Of a stretch of 21,793 nt of DNA, positions 7,890 through 15,092 are shown piece after piece. The number at the start of each line of letters is the position of its first letter. Positions within the stretch are counted from its first letter, which is position 1. The DNA is taken from contig JAEWIX010000013.1 of assembly GCA_023386885.1 (NCBI GenBank), positions 1 to 21,793 on the forward strand, in the 5' to 3' direction. The stretch is from Pseudomonadota bacterium. GTDB taxonomy: Bacteria > Pseudomonadota > Alphaproteobacteria > Rhizobiales > Xanthobacteraceae. Under the pieces are notes generated by a model that saw only the letters and a list, made by a program, of their open reading frames with translations, did no database searches and was not told where the DNA came from. Position numbers and translations under genes: made by a program.

Positions 7890-8237
7890 ATGAAAGTTCG
7901 AATGCCAGCCCAGTCAGATACCGGCGCGCGCGTGATCAAATTCACCCCGCGCACTCTCCTGACGGCGCCGTCACGACATGGTGGCGGAACCGCTCATCCG
8001 GATACAGAGCCCCGCCCCCTCACCGAGCCGGCCAATAACCGTACTTTCAGCGATCGCGATGAATTCCGGCACCGGATGCTGACGAATCTCGCCGCCTTTG
8101 TTTTTACCGCCGCCCTGACCGCAGCGGGAATCTGGCTGGCGATCAGCATCGCGGAGTTGCGACAGACCCAGGATTGCGTGCTTGCGGGGCACCAAAATTG
8201 CGCTCCTCTGATTCCTTCGCGGGGCGCGCCCATGTGA
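7890..8237 (+). CDS. Small single-helix membrane protein of unknown function
   Basis: A 115-residue protein. Residues 1-60 are polar and probably disordered, rich in Pro, Arg and Thr. They are followed by one strong transmembrane helix at about 63-88 (MLTNLAAFVFTAALTAAGIW) and a short tail with LRQTQDCVLAGHQNCAPL. The tail has two Cys spaced by seven residues and may lie in the periplasm, where they could form a disulfide. The start ATG 7890 has AGGGA about 5 bases upstream. The frame is open further back, but that part overlaps the MgtC-family gene in another frame and is ignored. It lies just before the lipid A acyl operon on the same strand, with about 180 bases and a hairpin between. No function recognised. 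Confidence 0.65.
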   Translation: MKVRMPAQSDTGARVIKFTPRTLLTAPSRHGGGTAHPDTEPRPLTEPANNRTFSDRDEFRHRMLTNLAAFVFTAALTAAGIWLAISIAELRQTQDCVLAGHQNCAPLIPSRGAPM

Positions 8238-8341
8238 CCTTTCAAACTGCCTTTGACCAGTGCATGGAATGGGAACCCGGCCTCTGCCGCCGCCATTGAA
8301 CTCCGGGCATGGGTCCGATATACGGGCAATCAACGCAGCAA

Positions 8342-8370
8342 GGCGGCGGGGCACGCCGGGGCGAGCCGCC
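8342..8370 (+). other. GC-rich hairpin upstream of acpXL
   Basis: GGCGGC (8342-8347) pairs with GCCGCC (8365-8370) across a GC-rich loop. It lies about 48 bases before acpXL. The following sequence (CTCACTCCGTCATTTT) has only a weak T-run, so it could be a leader structure or a weak terminator for the upstream gene. No clear -35/-10 pair was identified for acpXL. Confidence 0.3.
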
Positions 8371-8417
8371 CTCACTCCGTCATTTTCCGCATTTACCTTC
8401 AATCTATCAAAGGCTTA

Positions 8418-8702
8418 ATGATGTCATCCACATTCGATCAGGTTGCCACCATCATTGCGGAAACCTGCGACATCCCCCGCGACACCATCACGCCAGAAAG
8501 CCACGCCATCGATGACCTGGGAATCGACAGTCTCGACTTCCTCGACATCGCATTCGCGATCGATAAGGCGTTCGGCATCAAGCTGCCGCTGGAAAAGTGG
8601 ACCCAGGAGGTCAATGACGGCAAGGCGACCACGGAACAGTATTTCGTGTTGAAGAATCTCAGCGCGCGAATCGACGAACTCGTCGCCGCCAAGGGCGCAT
8701 AA
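8418..8702 (+). CDS. acpXL: Acyl carrier protein AcpXL for lipid A very-long-chain fatty acid
   Basis: A 94-residue acidic helical protein. The phosphopantetheine attachment site is GIDSLDFLDIAFAID, with the modified Ser at 38. Unlike the housekeeping AcpP (about 78 residues), the C-terminal half is longer (LPLEKWTQEVNDGKATTEQYF), which is characteristic of AcpXL. It carries the growing C26-C30 hydroxy-acyl chain destined for lipid A. Its position directly before fabZXL, two condensing enzymes and the late acyltransferase confirms the assignment. There are two adjacent ATGs (8418 and 8421); AAAGG at 8409-8413 suits either, so the exact N-terminus is uncertain by one residue. The frame is open upstream but without family sequence. 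Confidence 0.95.
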   Translation: MMSSTFDQVATIIAETCDIPRDTITPESHAIDDLGIDSLDFLDIAFAIDKAFGIKLPLEKWTQEVNDGKATTEQYFVLKNLSARIDELVAAKGA

Positions 8703-8711
8703 TCGCCGCCC

Positions 8712-9185
8712 ATGGATCTGGCCTATTTCCATCTCATCGATCGCATCATCGACCTCGACCTCGACGCTAAAACGATCGTCGTCGAGGCGCAGGTGCCACA
8801 GCACAACACGATTTTCGAGGGACACTTCCCCGGCTATCCGTTGATGCCTGGCGTGCTGTTGATCGAGGCGATGGCCCAGACCTCCGGTTGGTTGCTCATC
8901 GCCTTGATGAAATTCGAGCGCATGCCATTTCTTGGCGCCGTCAAGGAAGCCAAGATGCGGGTGTTCGTCACGCCCGGCGAATTGTTGAAGATCGAGGCCA
9001 ACGTACTCCACGAAGGGTCCGGCTTCGCCATCACGCAGGCCAAGGTCAGCGTCGACGGCAAACCGAGGTGTAACGCGACCATCACGTTCGGCCACGTCCC
9101 TTTTCCAAACTCCGAACTGCGCGGGCACATGGAAATCATGGCCAAGCGCATCGGCTATCCGCAGCAGGCCATGCCGCATGAGTGA
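8712..9185 (+). CDS. fabZXL: 3-hydroxyacyl-ACP dehydratase FabZXL
   Basis: A 157-residue single hot-dog-fold protein. The catalytic segment is FEGHFPGYPLMPGVLLIEAM, with His38 and Glu52 forming the FabZ dyad. It removes water from 3-hydroxyacyl-AcpXL in each elongation round of the very-long-chain acyl chain, in the cytoplasm. The start is 9 bases after the acpXL stop, and its last 8 bases (ATGAGTGA) overlap the start of fabF2XL, a sign of translational coupling. The length is typical for FabZ. Assignment to the XL pathway, rather than general fatty-acid synthesis, rests on this gene context. Confidence 0.93.
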   Translation: MDLAYFHLIDRIIDLDLDAKTIVVEAQVPQHNTIFEGHFPGYPLMPGVLLIEAMAQTSGWLLIALMKFERMPFLGAVKEAKMRVFVTPGELLKIEANVLHEGSGFAITQAKVSVDGKPRCNATITFGHVPFPNSELRGHMEIMAKRIGYPQQAMPHE

Positions 9186-10386
9186 CACGACCGGATCGAA
9201 GACGGGAGCAACCGAGGCCTGGATTACAGGAATCGGTCTGGCGACATCGCTGGGCGAAGGGCTAGATGCGAACTGGGACGCCCTCGCCGAGCGACGCATC
9301 AATATCGACGACAAGAGCTTCGCGCCCTATCTGGTGCATCCGCTCGCACCGGTGAGCTTCGACGCGCAGATTCCCAAGAAGGGCGATCAGCGCCAGATGG
9401 AAGCCTGGCAGCGTATCGGCACCTACGCCGCCGGCCTTGCGCTGGATTCGGCCGGCATCAAGGGCAACAAGGACATCCTGGCGCGGATGGACATGATCGT
9501 CGCTGCCGGCGGCGGCGAGCGCGATCTCGCGGTGGATTCCGCGATTCTCAATGCGGAAGCGCAGGGCAACTCGGCGCCGGGCTTTCTCAACGAGCGCCTG
9601 ATGAGCGACCTGCGGCCGACGCTGTTTCTGGCCCAGCTTTCCAACCTGCTCGCCGGCAATATCGCCATCGTGCACGGCGTCACCGGCTCGTCCCGCACCT
9701 TCATGGGCGAGGAAGCCGCCGGCGTGGACGCTGCGCGGATCGCGCTGGCACGGATCGCGTCGGGGCAAAGCGACATCGCACTCGTCGGCGCCGCGCACAA
9801 CGGCGAACGCAAAGACCTGCTGGTGCTCTACGAGTTCGGCGACTTCAATCTCAAGAATACGTTCGCGCCGATCTGGGCGCGCGGCGACCACGGCGGCTTC
9901 GCCCTCGGCTCAGGCGGCGCGTTTCTGGTGATAGAATCGCGCAAGCATGCCGAAGCGCGCGGCGCGAAGCCCTATGCCCGGCTCACGCAAGTCGTCGCCG
10001 ATCGCACCGCGCGAAAGAACGGCGGCGAAGTCACCGCCAGCCTTTCAAAGCTCTGGGCGCAACTCGACAATCTCGACGGTCAGGGCGCGATCATCACCGG
10101 CGCAACCGGAGCCAAACCGGCGACGTCGGAAGAACGTACTTTCCTGGCGGCGCATCCGGATTTCGCGGTGCGCGCCACCGGCACCAGTTTCGGCCACACC
10201 ATGGAAACGCAATTTCCGCTCGGGCTTGCGCTGGCGGCGTTGTCGATCTCCAAGGGCAAGTTGTTTCCGCCGAACGATTCCGCCGGCGTCGAGATTGAAA
10301 TGACCAAGCCGCCGTCCCAGATTGTGGTGGTCGGCGCCGGCCACTGGCGCGGCGAAGGCATGGCGCTGGTGGAAGCCGTTCGCTGA
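9178..10386 (+). CDS. fabF2XL: Beta-ketoacyl-ACP synthase-like FabF2XL, active site degenerate
   Basis: A 402-residue thiolase-fold protein (opening AWITGIGLATSLGEGLDANW) in the second condensing-enzyme position of the operon. The catalytic residues are largely missing. Where FabF1XL has STACASG, this protein has SSRTFMG (171-177), with Thr174 in place of the Cys. The first catalytic His (NAHGTGT) aligns with ITGATGA, placing Gly308 there. The Lys before the second His aligns with Gly335. The second His is kept (GTSFGHT, H340). It therefore should not condense acyl chains by itself. By analogy with chain-length factors of type II polyketide synthases, it could pair with FabF1XL and set chain length; this is inference. 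The start overlaps fabZXL by 8 bases. The reading frame is intact, so this is not a pseudogene. Confidence 0.88.
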   Translation: MSDTTGSKTGATEAWITGIGLATSLGEGLDANWDALAERRINIDDKSFAPYLVHPLAPVSFDAQIPKKGDQRQMEAWQRIGTYAAGLALDSAGIKGNKDILARMDMIVAAGGGERDLAVDSAILNAEAQGNSAPGFLNERLMSDLRPTLFLAQLSNLLAGNIAIVHGVTGSSRTFMGEEAAGVDAARIALARIASGQSDIALVGAAHNGERKDLLVLYEFGDFNLKNTFAPIWARGDHGGFALGSGGAFLVIESRKHAEARGAKPYARLTQVVADRTARKNGGEVTASLSKLWAQLDNLDGQGAIITGATGAKPATSEERTFLAAHPDFAVRATGTSFGHTMETQFPLGLALAALSISKGKLFPPNDSAGVEIEMTKPPSQIVVVGAGHWRGEGMALVEAVR

Positions 10387-10406
10387 CGCGCGAAATGCGC
10401 GGCACA

Positions 10407-10474
10407 GGCGAGACGCGACGATCGATTGACGTGAGCGATCCACGTCGAAACCAATTGGCGAGTAACGTCTCGCC
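10407..10474 (+). other. Nested inverted repeats in the fabF2XL-fabF1XL gap
   Basis: An outer perfect 9-bp dyad, GGCGAGACG (10407-10415) with CGTCTCGCC (10466-10474), encloses an inner perfect 6-bp hairpin, GACGTG (10428-10433) with CACGTC (10441-10446). The 129-base gap is unusually long for an otherwise tightly packed operon. The structure could be an RNA processing site, an attenuator, or cover for an internal promoter. No T-run follows. Confidence 0.4.
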
Positions 10475-10515
10475 GTGAATCAGATGGAGCCGCGCAAGCG
10501 ACCGACGGAGAACAT

Positions 10516-11796
10516 ATGTCAGCACCGCGCGATACATTTGGCAGGCCGATCGTCGTCGTCACCGGCATGGGCGTCGTCACCTCGCTGGGTGCCGGCAAAA
10601 CCGACAACTGGGCCAAACTCTGCGCTGGCGAATCCGGCATCCGCACCATCACTCGTTTTCCCACCGACGGCCTGAAAACGACGATGGCGGGATCGATCGA
10701 TTTCGTTCCGGTCGAACCTTTCTCCTCTACTGATTTGTCCGAGCGACTTGCCGATCTCGCCACCGAGGAAGCGGTGGCGCAGGCCGGCATCGGCAGCAAG
10801 GGCGACTTTCCGGGACCGTTGTTTCTCGCCGTCGCGCCGGTTGAAGTGGAATGGCCGCAGCGCCAGGCCCTCGGCCGCGCCATCGGCAGCGAAACCGAAA
10901 TCGACTACGACCAGATGCTACGCGTCTCCGGCGGCGGCAAATTCACCGACTTTCATCGACGCTTCCTGTTCGGCTCGGTGGCCGATCATCTGGCCGAAAC
11001 ATTCGGCACCAAAGGATCGCCGATTTCGCTGTCGACGGCATGCGCATCGGGCGCGACCGCGATCCAGCTCGGCGTCGAGGCGATCCGGCGTGGCGAGGCC
11101 GATGCGGCCCTGTGCGTTGCCACCGACGGCTCGGTCAATCCGGAAGCACTGATCCGCTTCTCGCTATTGTCGGCCTTGTCGACGCAAAACGATCCGCCGC
11201 ATTCCGCGGTGAAACCCTTCGCGAAGAACCGCGACGGGTTCGTGATGGCCGAAGGCGCCGGCGCGCTGGTGCTGGAAAGCCTGGAAGCCGCGACCGCGCG
11301 CGGCGCGCGCATTCTCGGCGTGCTGGCCGGCTGCGGCGAACTGGCGGACTCATTCCATCGCACCCGCTCCAGCCCCGACGGCAAGCCGATCATCGGCTGC
11401 GTGCGCAACGCACTCGCCGACGCCGGACTGGACGCCGATCAGATCGACTACATCAACGCGCACGGCACCGGTACGCCGGAAAACGACAAGATGGAATATC
11501 TCGGCATCTCGACCGTGTTCGGCGAACGCGCCAGCAAGGTTCCGGTGTCATCAAACAAGTCGATGGTCGGCCACACATTGTCGGCAGCCGGTGCGGTCGA
11601 GGCGGTGTTCTCGCTCTTGACGCTCGAGCATCAGCGCATTCCGCCGACGATCAACTACGATGTCCCCGACCCGGCAATTCCGTTCGACGTGGTGCCGAAC
11701 ACGGCGCGCGACGCGCGCGTCACCACGGTGATGTCGAACTCGTTCGGTTTCGGCGGACAGAATGCCTCGCTGATCATCACCGGCGAGCCGGCTTAA
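10516..11796 (+). CDS. fabF1XL: Beta-ketoacyl-ACP synthase II FabF1XL (catalytically complete)
   Basis: A 426-residue condensing enzyme of the FabF/KAS II type. The full active site is visible: Cys176 in STACASG, His316 in NAHGTGT, Lys348 and His353 in SNKSMVGHT, and the C-terminal gating loop NSFGFGGQNAS. It performs decarboxylative condensation of malonyl units onto the acyl chain on AcpXL to reach C26 and beyond. The ribosome site CGGAG lies 6-7 bases before ATG 10516. The gap before it is 129 bases with nested hairpins; the gap after it to lpxXL is only 27 bases. In the rhizobial clusters I know, a zinc alcohol dehydrogenase-like gene (adh2XL) lies between fabF1XL and lpxXL; it is absent here. 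Confidence 0.94.
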   Translation: MSAPRDTFGRPIVVVTGMGVVTSLGAGKTDNWAKLCAGESGIRTITRFPTDGLKTTMAGSIDFVPVEPFSSTDLSERLADLATEEAVAQAGIGSKGDFPGPLFLAVAPVEVEWPQRQALGRAIGSETEIDYDQMLRVSGGGKFTDFHRRFLFGSVADHLAETFGTKGSPISLSTACASGATAIQLGVEAIRRGEADAALCVATDGSVNPEALIRFSLLSALSTQNDPPHSAVKPFAKNRDGFVMAEGAGALVLESLEAATARGARILGVLAGCGELADSFHRTRSSPDGKPIIGCVRNALADAGLDADQIDYINAHGTGTPENDKMEYLGISTVFGERASKVPVSSNKSMVGHTLSAAGAVEAVFSLLTLEHQRIPPTINYDVPDPAIPFDVVPNTARDARVTTVMSNSFGFGGQNASLIITGEPA

Positions 11797-11823
11797 GCAC
11801 CCATCGGAGCGCAACGTCTTCCG

Positions 11824-12756
11824 ATGCAACGTTTCCTGCTCCGTACCAAGGCACGGGTTCGCGATGCGCTCAAGCCACTCGGCGAAGCGACTGTCGGCGC
11901 GTTGACGGTCGGCCTGCTGCGCACCACGCGCTACTTCGACCCGATCAACACCGCGAACCTGTTCGGCTGGATCACGCGCCGGATCGGCCCGCTGTTTCGC
12001 GAGCACAAGATTGCCCGCGCCAACCTCACCGCCGCCTTTCCGGAAAAATCGCCGCAGGAAATCGACGCCATTCTCGACGGCGTCTGGGACAATCTCGGGC
12101 GTATCGCTGCGGAATTCGCACACATCGATCACGTCTGGGAGCACGATCCGGCGCATCCAGAGGAGAGCCGGATCGAGATCGAGCAGCGCACCCACGAGTT
12201 GTTCGCCCAGCTTCGCCTCGACAACAAGCCAGCCCTGATCTTCGCCAGCCACATCGGCAATTGGGAGCTTCCGGCATTGGCCGCGGTGGCGCACGGGCTC
12301 GATGCCGCCGTGCTGTTCCGACGCCCGAACATCGCATCCGCCGACCGCGCCATCGAACAATTGCGCTCGGTCAATATGGGCACCCTGATCCCCGGCGGCC
12401 GCGATGCGCCGTTCAAGCTGGCGCAGGCACTCGAGAACGGCCAGCACGCCGCGATGCTGGTCGATCAGTATTTCACCAATGGCGTTGACGTTACTTTCTT
12501 CGGGCGCAAGACCAAGGCCAATCCGCTGTTGGCGCGCTTGCGTCGGCAGATCGATTGCCCGATCCATGGCGTTCGCATCATTCGCCTGCCCGACCATCGT
12601 TTCCGCGCGGAATTGACCGAGGAAATTCCGCCGGTGCGCGATGCCAAGGGCGATATCGATATTCAGGGCACGATGCAGGCGATTACCACGGTGATCGAAG
12701 GCTGGATCCGCGAATATCCCGACCAGTGGCTGTGGCTGCACCGCCGCTGGCGTTAG
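11824..12756 (+). CDS. lpxXL: Lipid A very-long-chain acyltransferase LpxXL
   Basis: A 310-residue member of the LpxL/HtrB lauroyl acyltransferase family. The catalytic motif HxxxxE is H143-IGNW-E148 in FASHIGNWELP. Other family marks are AMLVDQYFTNGVDVTFFG and the C-terminal PDQWLWLHRRWR. It transfers the hydroxylated very-long-chain acyl group from AcpXL to the lipid A precursor at the inner face of the inner membrane. The N-terminal 60 residues include a hydrophobic stretch (TVGALTVGLL) that probably anchors it. The ribosome site CGGAG is about 12 bases before the ATG, so initiation may be modest. It is the last gene of the operon and converges with the binding-protein gene downstream. Confidence 0.94.
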   Translation: MQRFLLRTKARVRDALKPLGEATVGALTVGLLRTTRYFDPINTANLFGWITRRIGPLFREHKIARANLTAAFPEKSPQEIDAILDGVWDNLGRIAAEFAHIDHVWEHDPAHPEESRIEIEQRTHELFAQLRLDNKPALIFASHIGNWELPALAAVAHGLDAAVLFRRPNIASADRAIEQLRSVNMGTLIPGGRDAPFKLAQALENGQHAAMLVDQYFTNGVDVTFFGRKTKANPLLARLRRQIDCPIHGVRIIRLPDHRFRAELTEEIPPVRDAKGDIDIQGTMQAITTVIEGWIREYPDQWLWLHRRWR

Positions 12757-12783
12757 AGTCTTTGTTGTTCGCGTTCTCTTCAG

Positions 12784-12804
12784 GCGAACCGGCATCCAGT
12801 TCGC
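12784..12804. terminator. Small dyad between convergent lpxXL and binding-protein genes
   Basis: GCGAAC (12784-12789) pairs with GTTCGC (12799-12804) across a 9-base loop. It sits in the 63-base gap between two genes that face each other, where a shared terminator is expected. Neither side has a good T-run, so termination is only weakly supported. Confidence 0.25.
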
Positions 12805-12819
12805 TCGAAACCGCTATAC

Positions 12820-13923
12820 TCACCGCCCCGTCTTCACCCGCGTCCATAGACGATTGATGATGCGCTGCGTCGCCGGATCGCGCGCGGTGATGATATAGAG
12901 TCGGTTCATGGTCGCCTCGTCCGGATACACTGTCTTGTCGTTGAAGACCTTCGGATCGATCAGCTTCTGGCTGGCGAGATTGCCGTTGGCATAAGACAGG
13001 AAACTGGAATTCTTCGCCGCCACCTCGGGCCGTAGCAAGTAATCGATCAAGGCATAGGCTTCCGACACGTTCTTCGCGTCCGCCGGGATCGCCAGATTGT
13101 CGAAGAACATCTGCGCGCCCTCCTTCGGGATCGCGTAGCCGATCTCGACGCCGTTGTTCGCCTCACCCGCGCGCTTCTGCGCCTGCTTGATGTCCCCGGA
13201 CCAACCCACCACCAGACAAATCTCGCCGGTCGCCAACGCGTTGAGATATTCCGACGAATGAAACTTGCGGACCGAGGAACGCACCTGTCCGATCAACGCG
13301 GCCGCTTTTTCAAGATCGGCTTGCTTGGTCGAGTTCGGATCGAGGCCGAGATAGTTCAGCGCCGCCGGCAGGATGTCGTCCGCCGAATCCAGCATCTGCA
13401 CGCCGCAGTCCTTGAACCTGGCGAGACTGGCCGGATCGAACACCAGGCTCCATGACGTCACCTGCGCGTCTGTGCCGAGAATTTTCTGCAACGCCTTGAC
13501 GTTGTAGCCGATGCCGGTGGTGCCCCACATGTAGTTCACCGCATGGGCATTGTCGGGATCGTACACCGCCAACCGGCGCGTCACCTCCGGCCACATGTTA
13601 ACGAGGTTGGGCAGCTTGGACTTGTCGAACTTCTGGAAAATTTTTGCACCGATCTGACGCTGAAGAAAGTAAGCGCTTGGCACCACCAGATCGTAGCCAG
13701 ACTTGCCGGTGAGAAGCCGCGTCTCGAGAGTCTCATTGGCGTCGAACGTGTCGTAGACGACCTTGATGCCGGTTTCCTTGGTGAAGTCATCGAGCACGCC
13801 GGGCGCGACGTAATTCGACCAGTTGTAGAAGTTGACGGTTCTCTGCTGCGCCTGCGCAGCCGTCGCTCCGATCATCACGGCCGCGAGTCCCGCCAGCCAC
13901 CGCACCACGCTCCGTGCCGCCAA
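12820..13923 (-). CDS. Polyamine-type ABC transporter periplasmic binding protein (PotD/PotF family)
   Basis: A 367-residue protein with a signal peptide ending AAQA at about residue 25, then QQRTVNFYNWSNYVAPGV, the typical start of spermidine/putrescine-binding proteins. Further family marks are TGKSGYDLVVPSAYFLQRQ, MWGTTGIGYNV, CLVVGWSGDI and IPKEGAQMFFDNLAIP. It is expected to bind putrescine or a related polyamine in the periplasm. No PotG/H/I-like ATPase or permease is nearby, so it is an orphan here. The start is a TTG at 13923: the codon before it is an in-frame TGA, and a near-perfect Shine-Dalgarno sits 5 bases upstream. It lies 10 bases after the aminotransferase gene. The ligand could instead be another amine. 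Confidence 0.88.
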   Translation of the reverse strand: MAARSVVRWLAGLAAVMIGATAAQAQQRTVNFYNWSNYVAPGVLDDFTKETGIKVVYDTFDANETLETRLLTGKSGYDLVVPSAYFLQRQIGAKIFQKFDKSKLPNLVNMWPEVTRRLAVYDPDNAHAVNYMWGTTGIGYNVKALQKILGTDAQVTSWSLVFDPASLARFKDCGVQMLDSADDILPAALNYLGLDPNSTKQADLEKAAALIGQVRSSVRKFHSSEYLNALATGEICLVVGWSGDIKQAQKRAGEANNGVEIGYAIPKEGAQMFFDNLAIPADAKNVSEAYALIDYLLRPEVAAKNSSFLSYANGNLASQKLIDPKVFNDKTVYPDEATMNRLYIITARDPATQRIINRLWTRVKTGR

Positions 13924-13936
13924 TCACACCTCCTTA
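13923..13936 (-). promoter_or_regulatory. Shine-Dalgarno that fixes a TTG start and overlaps the upstream stop
   Basis: Reading the minus strand from 13936: TAAGGAGGTGTGATTG. The aminotransferase stop TAA (13936-13934) is part of the AAGGAGG site (13935-13929). Five bases later comes TTG (13923-13921), the first codon of the binding protein, directly preceded by an in-frame TGA. The layout argues for termination-reinitiation coupling. Confidence 0.75.
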
Positions 13937-15085
13937 TCGATGAATCGCGTCAGACAATCGTTCGAGTGCGGCGTCCAGCGTGGCATCGTTCTTCGAGAAA
14001 CAGAAGCGCACCACCGACGTCACCGCGTTGACCTCATAAAAGGCCGACACCGGGATCGCCGCAACCTTATGCTCGGTCACAATCCGGCGACAGAACGCCT
14101 CATCCGTCTCGTTGAGACCGAGCACAGAGAGATCGACGGTGAGGAAATAAGTGCCCTGCGACGGCAGCACCGGAAACCCGAGACTGGTCAGTCCTGCCGT
14201 GAGACGGTCGCGGCTGCGCGCGAGTTCGCTACGCATCCCTTGGAAGAATGCGTCCGGTTTACCGAGGCCGTAAGCCACCGCGACCTGTAGGTTCGGTGCC
14301 GTGGTGAAGGTGAGAAACTGATGCACCTTGGCGGCGATGCGCAACAACGGCGGCGCGGCGCAGACAAAACCGATCTTCCATCCGGTAAGCCCGAAAATCT
14401 TGCCCGCCGAGCCGATCTTGAGCGTGCGCTCGCGCATACCCGGTATAGCAATCAGCGGAATGTGCTCGCGGCCGTCGAAGACGACATGCTCCCAGACTTC
14501 ATCGCAGATCGCGATGGCATCGAACTCCTGACAGAAGCGCGCCAGCAGTTCGAGATCCTCGCGCGGATAGACCACCGCCGCCGGGTTCAACGGATTGTTG
14601 AATACCACCGCCTTGGTCTTGTGATTGAAGACCTCGCGCAGAATGTCTTCGTTGAGCCGCCAGCCCGGCGGCTGCAAGCGGACCAGTCTCGGAATGCCGC
14701 CGGCCTGCCGGATGATCGGCAGATAGGAATCGTACATCGGCTGAAACAGCACAACTTCGTCGCCCGGCTCAATCACCGCCAGCAGCGAACTGGTCAGCGC
14801 CTCGGTGCCGCCCGATGTCACCATCACCTCGGTCATCGGATCGAGATTGAGCCCGTGCCAATGCGCGTAGTGCGTGGCGATAGCCTGCCGCAATTCCGGG
14901 ATGCCCATCATCGACGGGTATTGATTGTATCCGTCCACCACCGCGTTGGCGGCAGCCCGGCGAATATCCTCCGGCCCCGGCGAATCCGGAAATCCCTGAC
15001 CGAGATTGATGGCGTTGTTGTCGCGGGCAAGCTGCGACATGGCTTCGAAGACAGTGACCGGCAGCCCGGCGAAAACCTGGTTCAT
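13934..15085 (-). CDS. Class I/II PLP-dependent aminotransferase (YbdL/kynurenine-aminotransferase-like)
   Basis: A 383-residue fold-type I aminotransferase. The PLP lysine is K229 in GSAGKIFGLTGWKIGF. Asp195 in ICDEVWEHVVFDG contacts the pyridine nitrogen. NNPLNPAAVVY (163-173) is the variant NPxNP motif, and a C-terminal Arg lies in VVRFCFSKND. The N-terminal block INLGQGFPDSPGP and YNQYPSMMGIPELRQAIA are typical of the methionine / kynurenine / glutamine transaminase subgroup. The substrate cannot be read from sequence. ATG 15085 (MNQVFAGLPV) is preferred over an upstream start at 15136, which would overlap the rhodanese gene and add Arg/Cys-rich sequence. It sits 7 bases after the rhodanese stop and 10 bases before the binding-protein gene, so all three are probably one operon. 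Confidence 0.9.
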   Translation of the reverse strand: MNQVFAGLPVTVFEAMSQLARDNNAINLGQGFPDSPGPEDIRRAAANAVVDGYNQYPSMMGIPELRQAIATHYAHWHGLNLDPMTEVMVTSGGTEALTSSLLAVIEPGDEVVLFQPMYDSYLPIIRQAGGIPRLVRLQPPGWRLNEDILREVFNHKTKAVVFNNPLNPAAVVYPREDLELLARFCQEFDAIAICDEVWEHVVFDGREHIPLIAIPGMRERTLKIGSAGKIFGLTGWKIGFVCAAPPLLRIAAKVHQFLTFTTAPNLQVAVAYGLGKPDAFFQGMRSELARSRDRLTAGLTSLGFPVLPSQGTYFLTVDLSVLGLNETDEAFCRRIVTEHKVAAIPVSAFYEVNAVTSVVRFCFSKNDATLDAALERLSDAIHR

Positions 15086-15092
15086 CACGATA

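Noticed and set aside
10851..12488. Plus-strand open frame of 545 codons overlapping fabF1XL and lpxXL
   Set aside because: It is the +1/+2 shadow of two confidently identified genes and is Arg-rich without any domain.
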